A DNA stretch of 64,000 nt, from assembly GCA_012861695.1 (NCBI GenBank), contig JAAOOA010000033.1:9850325-9914324 (forward strand), given 5' to 3'. Positions 60,584 through 64,000 of this stretch are shown here, one piece after another (position 1 is the stretch's first letter; each line of letters starts with the position of its first letter). Under the pieces are notes generated by a model that was given only the letters and a program-made list of their open reading frames with translations, was not told where the DNA came from and did not search any database. The position numbers and the translations under genes were made by a program. Source of the DNA: Trematomus loennbergii. Lineage: Eukaryota > Chordata > Actinopteri > Perciformes > Nototheniidae.

Positions 60584-61074
60584 AGTGGACCTATCATGCT
60601 ATATTTGAATAATATAGTGTAGGACCATACCTATATAAGGCATATTTATACTTTTTTTTTTTTTCAAAATACCAAACAGATCATGCATTTTAGCCATGCC
60701 TCATTTCGCTCAATTTGAAAAATGTTAGCTCTGTTTTTGCAAGGGCTGATTCTGTGAGAACAGCACCATCTACAGGCCTGGCATATGTACTACAGCGTCT
60801 CCAGCGCTTTCGAACGGCAATGGCCGTGGCTGTCTCCTCCTGATTGGTGGAGTTGGCCCAATAGCCGTAGCGCCACTGTCCTGACGTCAGGACAGTGTTC
60901 AAATCTGGATCAGTTTTTTTCAGATCCGTTGCAGCCCCTTTTTTCGAGATTTGGGTATGGAGGAAAATAGAGAGGGTTGTGTTTTCTGACACTTGGTGAG
61001 TTCCCTGGAACACCGGGGACACATATTCATGTATAAAAGACGTACAAAAGTGCATTTTGCATGATAGGTCCCCT
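60584..61074. mobile_element. TTAA-flanked MITE, second of an inverted pair
   Basis: TTAA lies at 60580-60583 and 61075-61078. The ends match the element at 59996-60496, but the copy is inverted and its interior differs. It contains a ~55-bp module (GGCATATGTACTACAGCGTC, about 60740-60808) that also occurs in the two Harbinger-like MITEs at 7909 and 44759. Confidence 0.85.
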
Positions 61075-61078
61075 TTAA

Positions 61079-62164
61079 CCTTAGTTTCTCTTCCCATCAG
61101 AGGGAATGTCCTGCATCAAAGTGTGCCTCAGCTTCTTTGTTGGCAAACTCTGAAATGTGGCTGAAACGGCAATGCTCTTAATTTGTTGAGTAAAAGTTGT
61201 ACTTGTGCTCCCAGCTTAGGCTCAGCTCTTCAGTTTGCTTTGGCTGTGTAACGCCTGTCTGGACTCCCTGTCAGCCCCGAAGTCAGAGTAAGGCGAGGAG
61301 CGCCATGAGGCCAGATATTTCACGACTGACCTGAGGAAAAATAAATAATATTTGGGGTACTTTAAGGGCAGTCCCATTATTTTTTGTAACTAAATCCAGT
61401 CTCACACTTTTACCTTGTTATGAGTTTATAATTCATATCTCAGCTCACATCTCTTTCGTCATTACTGATAAAATGTGTAAGCATTTTTTGTGTAATCCAT
61501 CACTGCTATGGCCCGATTTGATCTTCTGCTGTCTGGGGAATAACTGTGCCGGAGAGATATGAACTGGAGGTGATAATGTGCAGAGGAATACAAATGGGAA
61601 GCATTAGCAGCAACAGAGCAGTGGCTACTTTTTGTAGTCATTAACGTTGCCCTCATCTTTCATTGCCTTAGGCGACTTTCCTTGTAGTCGTAACATCTAT
61701 ATGCGATTGCATCGTAGGACTGTGGAGCGAGATGTGATTCACTATGCACGGGGGTGAAGTCAAATCCATAAAGTAAAGTTCATAGTCAGGCATTAGAAGG
61801 GCGCTAGGATTGACTGTCTTGCACACATATCGCTGTGAGTGGGTCAGACCTTTTTAATATGAGGCTAAAGGGCACTCTCACGATTATAGTGCAGATTTAA
61901 TATTACGTTTGGATAGAGTACACGTATATAATTATAAATATGCATACACCTACTCCCATATCAAGGTTTAACCTTTACCGCCATGAAATTCTGTATTTTC
62001 TCAGAAGAGAGTATTAAAAGATAGTGACATTTATTTGAAGTCTGATTTATAATATCATACCTTCTTGTTTTTGGCATATTAGCTAGCAAGATTTATTTGT
62101 TCAGAATCACGTAGTTTCCAGTAATACCAGTATGTTTTGAGTGTACTGCCACTCTTCAGTGCAA
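61079..62164. other. Intergenic DNA, no gene recognised
   Basis: No exon, repeat boundary or RNA gene recognised. Confidence 0.5.
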
Positions 62165-62700
62165 CATTGAATTAGATTAGATTACATTTTATTGTCATTG
62201 TGCAAAGTACAGGTACAAGCCAATGAAATGCAGTTAGTATCCAACCAGAAATGCAATATGTGCTATATATAAATAAAAACAAGGTGCATATTATAAATAT
62301 GGACAATACAGGGAGCATTGAATGAGGATAACATCTACAATATACAGATGTAAGTATTGACATAATATTAACAGAGTGCAAGTGCAGATTGTATGTACAA
62401 ACAGTAATATTATAAGAAGAAATACAAAATGGTTATATGTACAGTAACACGATTGTGCAAGTAACATGTCCATTAAGTACGTTTAATCAGTGCAGTTGAG
62501 TGCAGGTGAGTGCATTGATGCTAGTGAGTAATGGAGAGGAGTTCAGCAGAGTCACAGCCTCGGGGAAGAAGCTCTTCCTGTGCCTGGAGGTACGGGAATG
62601 GAGGCATCTGTAACGCCTACCGGATGGAAGGCATCCTTGATGATGATCCTGGATTTGCCCAGACAGCGTTGGGCACAGAATGACTGTACATTTAACCTTT
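62165..62700 (-). mobile_element. 3' end of a LINE, minus strand
   Basis: Read on the minus strand, a coding end with S-R-T-S-R-H-R-K-S-F-F-P-E-A-V-T-L-L-N resembles the very C-terminus of CR1/L2/Rex-type LINE polyproteins. It is followed by about 370 bp of untranslated sequence ending in ATGACAATAAAATG and (TAATC)n. The rest of the LINE is missing (5' truncation), as usual for such insertions. Confidence 0.7.
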
Positions 62701-62774
62701 ACAACTTGCATTGGACCCAATTGAAATTGATTGACCTTCTGCAAAGCTGGAAAGGCATCTATGTGCCGTTTTAA

Positions 62775-64000
62775 ATTAAGTGTTCAAACATTTCTAGTTC
62801 TGAAGAAGTCATTTAAAGTCACTCTCATATTCATGCCAGTTTCCTAAATCTGGATTTAAAAGTAAACTTTGGAGTTTTAAATGGAAAAAATATAATTTCT
62901 TGCCCCCGCCCTTATCTAGAGTTCCATGGCAATGATGTGACATGTGTCTTTAGCTTCTTCTCATTACTGCACATATGGCTCTTACATTGGCACAGTCAGA
63001 AATAAATTAGCTCAGCCAGGGTGCTATTTTCAGAGGAGACGGAGAAAAGCAAAAAAATCGGATGTTCACTTCCAATTCCAGGCTTACAGTTGAGGTAAAT
63101 CAAATTATGAAGCGAGTCATGTAGGCATCCTTCACCACGGCAGTCATCACTTATTAAATAATTTGCACCGTTCATGCTATGCCTCAAGATGAACAAATTA
63201 AAAAGCTTTTTCCTCTTTCTGTGATTCAATTAAACTCGGCCTACTTTCTAGAGAGCATATCACAAAAGTTTTTTTCTTTTTTGAACCAGCAACCATGGAT
63301 GAAATTAATGATGAAGCTAAGGCCACTTTTATTCCGAAAGTGTTCAACTTTTCAAAAGCTGTGAATGTCCTCCGGGCCAAAAGGATCAGTAGCGTATTAT
63401 CAGAGGCCACGTGTCCTCAAGCCGCCTTTCTTTGAAGTACAGGCTAAACAACTGTTGAAATACCAAGAGGACCACAATGTCGATCCTGAGCGTTTTGAAC
63501 TTTAATAATGCATTTTATTTACTTTTAAGAGACACATTTAGCAAAAGCCTTCGGTATTGAATGTGACCAGACTGACACATAAGTCCGAGCTCCCGTTCCC
63601 TTCATTGACACGGTAATGCCTGTGTCCCCGTTTCCCCTAATGCATGTTCCATTTAGGCTTTTGTTTAATAATGAACAGCTCCATTACCAGAGACTCTAGG
63701 CTGCTTTGTGTGAAACAACAGAGCCTCCCTGCAGCTTACACTTAGTGAGAATCATTTATAAAATGTCAAAGCCATGATAGAGGTGTCATTTGTCTTTTAG
63801 CTATTTATTTTCTCCAACAGAAATGTTGGGAATAAGAGAAAATAAAAATATTTCAGTCGTAGCCTTGACATGTTTCATTAAAAACGTGACATTTAAATGG
63901 AGACAGTGTAACAAGGATCTATGCGACACATGCAGCGAACACACAGAGGAACTGCAGTGTACATTCACAGTTTAGCAGCTTAGTCTCATAGGGATATGTC
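62775..64000. other. Intergenic DNA, no gene recognised
   Basis: AT-rich, no exon or repeat recognised up to the end of the window. Confidence 0.5.

Overview
The window reads as nuclear DNA of a teleost fish. Introns have GT-AG boundaries, CA/GT microsatellites are abundant, and many families of small DNA transposons, tRNA-derived SINEs and LINE tails of the kind found throughout teleosts are present. There is no bacterial-style gene packing, no operon, no rRNA and no functional tRNA. Most of the 64 kb is non-coding.

Layout. 1-5.9 kb is single-copy-looking intergenic DNA. 5.9-12 kb is a transposon cluster: a TTAA-flanked MITE, a Harbinger-like MITE and a complete gag-only LTR retrotransposon on the minus strand. 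12-15 kb is quiet. 15.7-33.8 kb is the only stretch where I can assemble host-type exons, all on the plus strand. A KMT5A/SETD8-like SET domain is encoded by three exons at 16973-18576. Phase-0 linker exons follow, then a two-exon C1/PHD-like zinc finger (20583-22517) and an acidic exon (22605-22773). A second linker-finger-acidic module lies at 30.1-32.5 kb and is followed by a basic, helix-rich exon at 33.1 kb. The two modules are clearly paralogous. They could belong to one long gene or to two tandem genes. The introns are packed with hAT elements, a nested foldback palindrome, a Tc1-like remnant, a SINE and minisatellites. 33.9-37.9 kb is quiet. 37.9-46.2 kb is a second transposon cluster: a hAT split by a degenerate plus-strand copy of the same gag-only LTR element, another hAT with transposase remains, two MITEs and a SINE. 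46-64 kb is mostly intergenic with isolated hAT, LINE and MITE insertions.

Function. If expressed, the SET gene would encode a lysine methyltransferase-like protein carrying one or two zinc-finger modules, suggesting a chromatin protein. Frame arithmetic shows that one duplicated linker exon carries a frameshift and the other restores the frame. The transposons were identified from terminal repeats and target-site duplications read directly from the sequence. No expression or homology search was possible, so family names rest on motifs.
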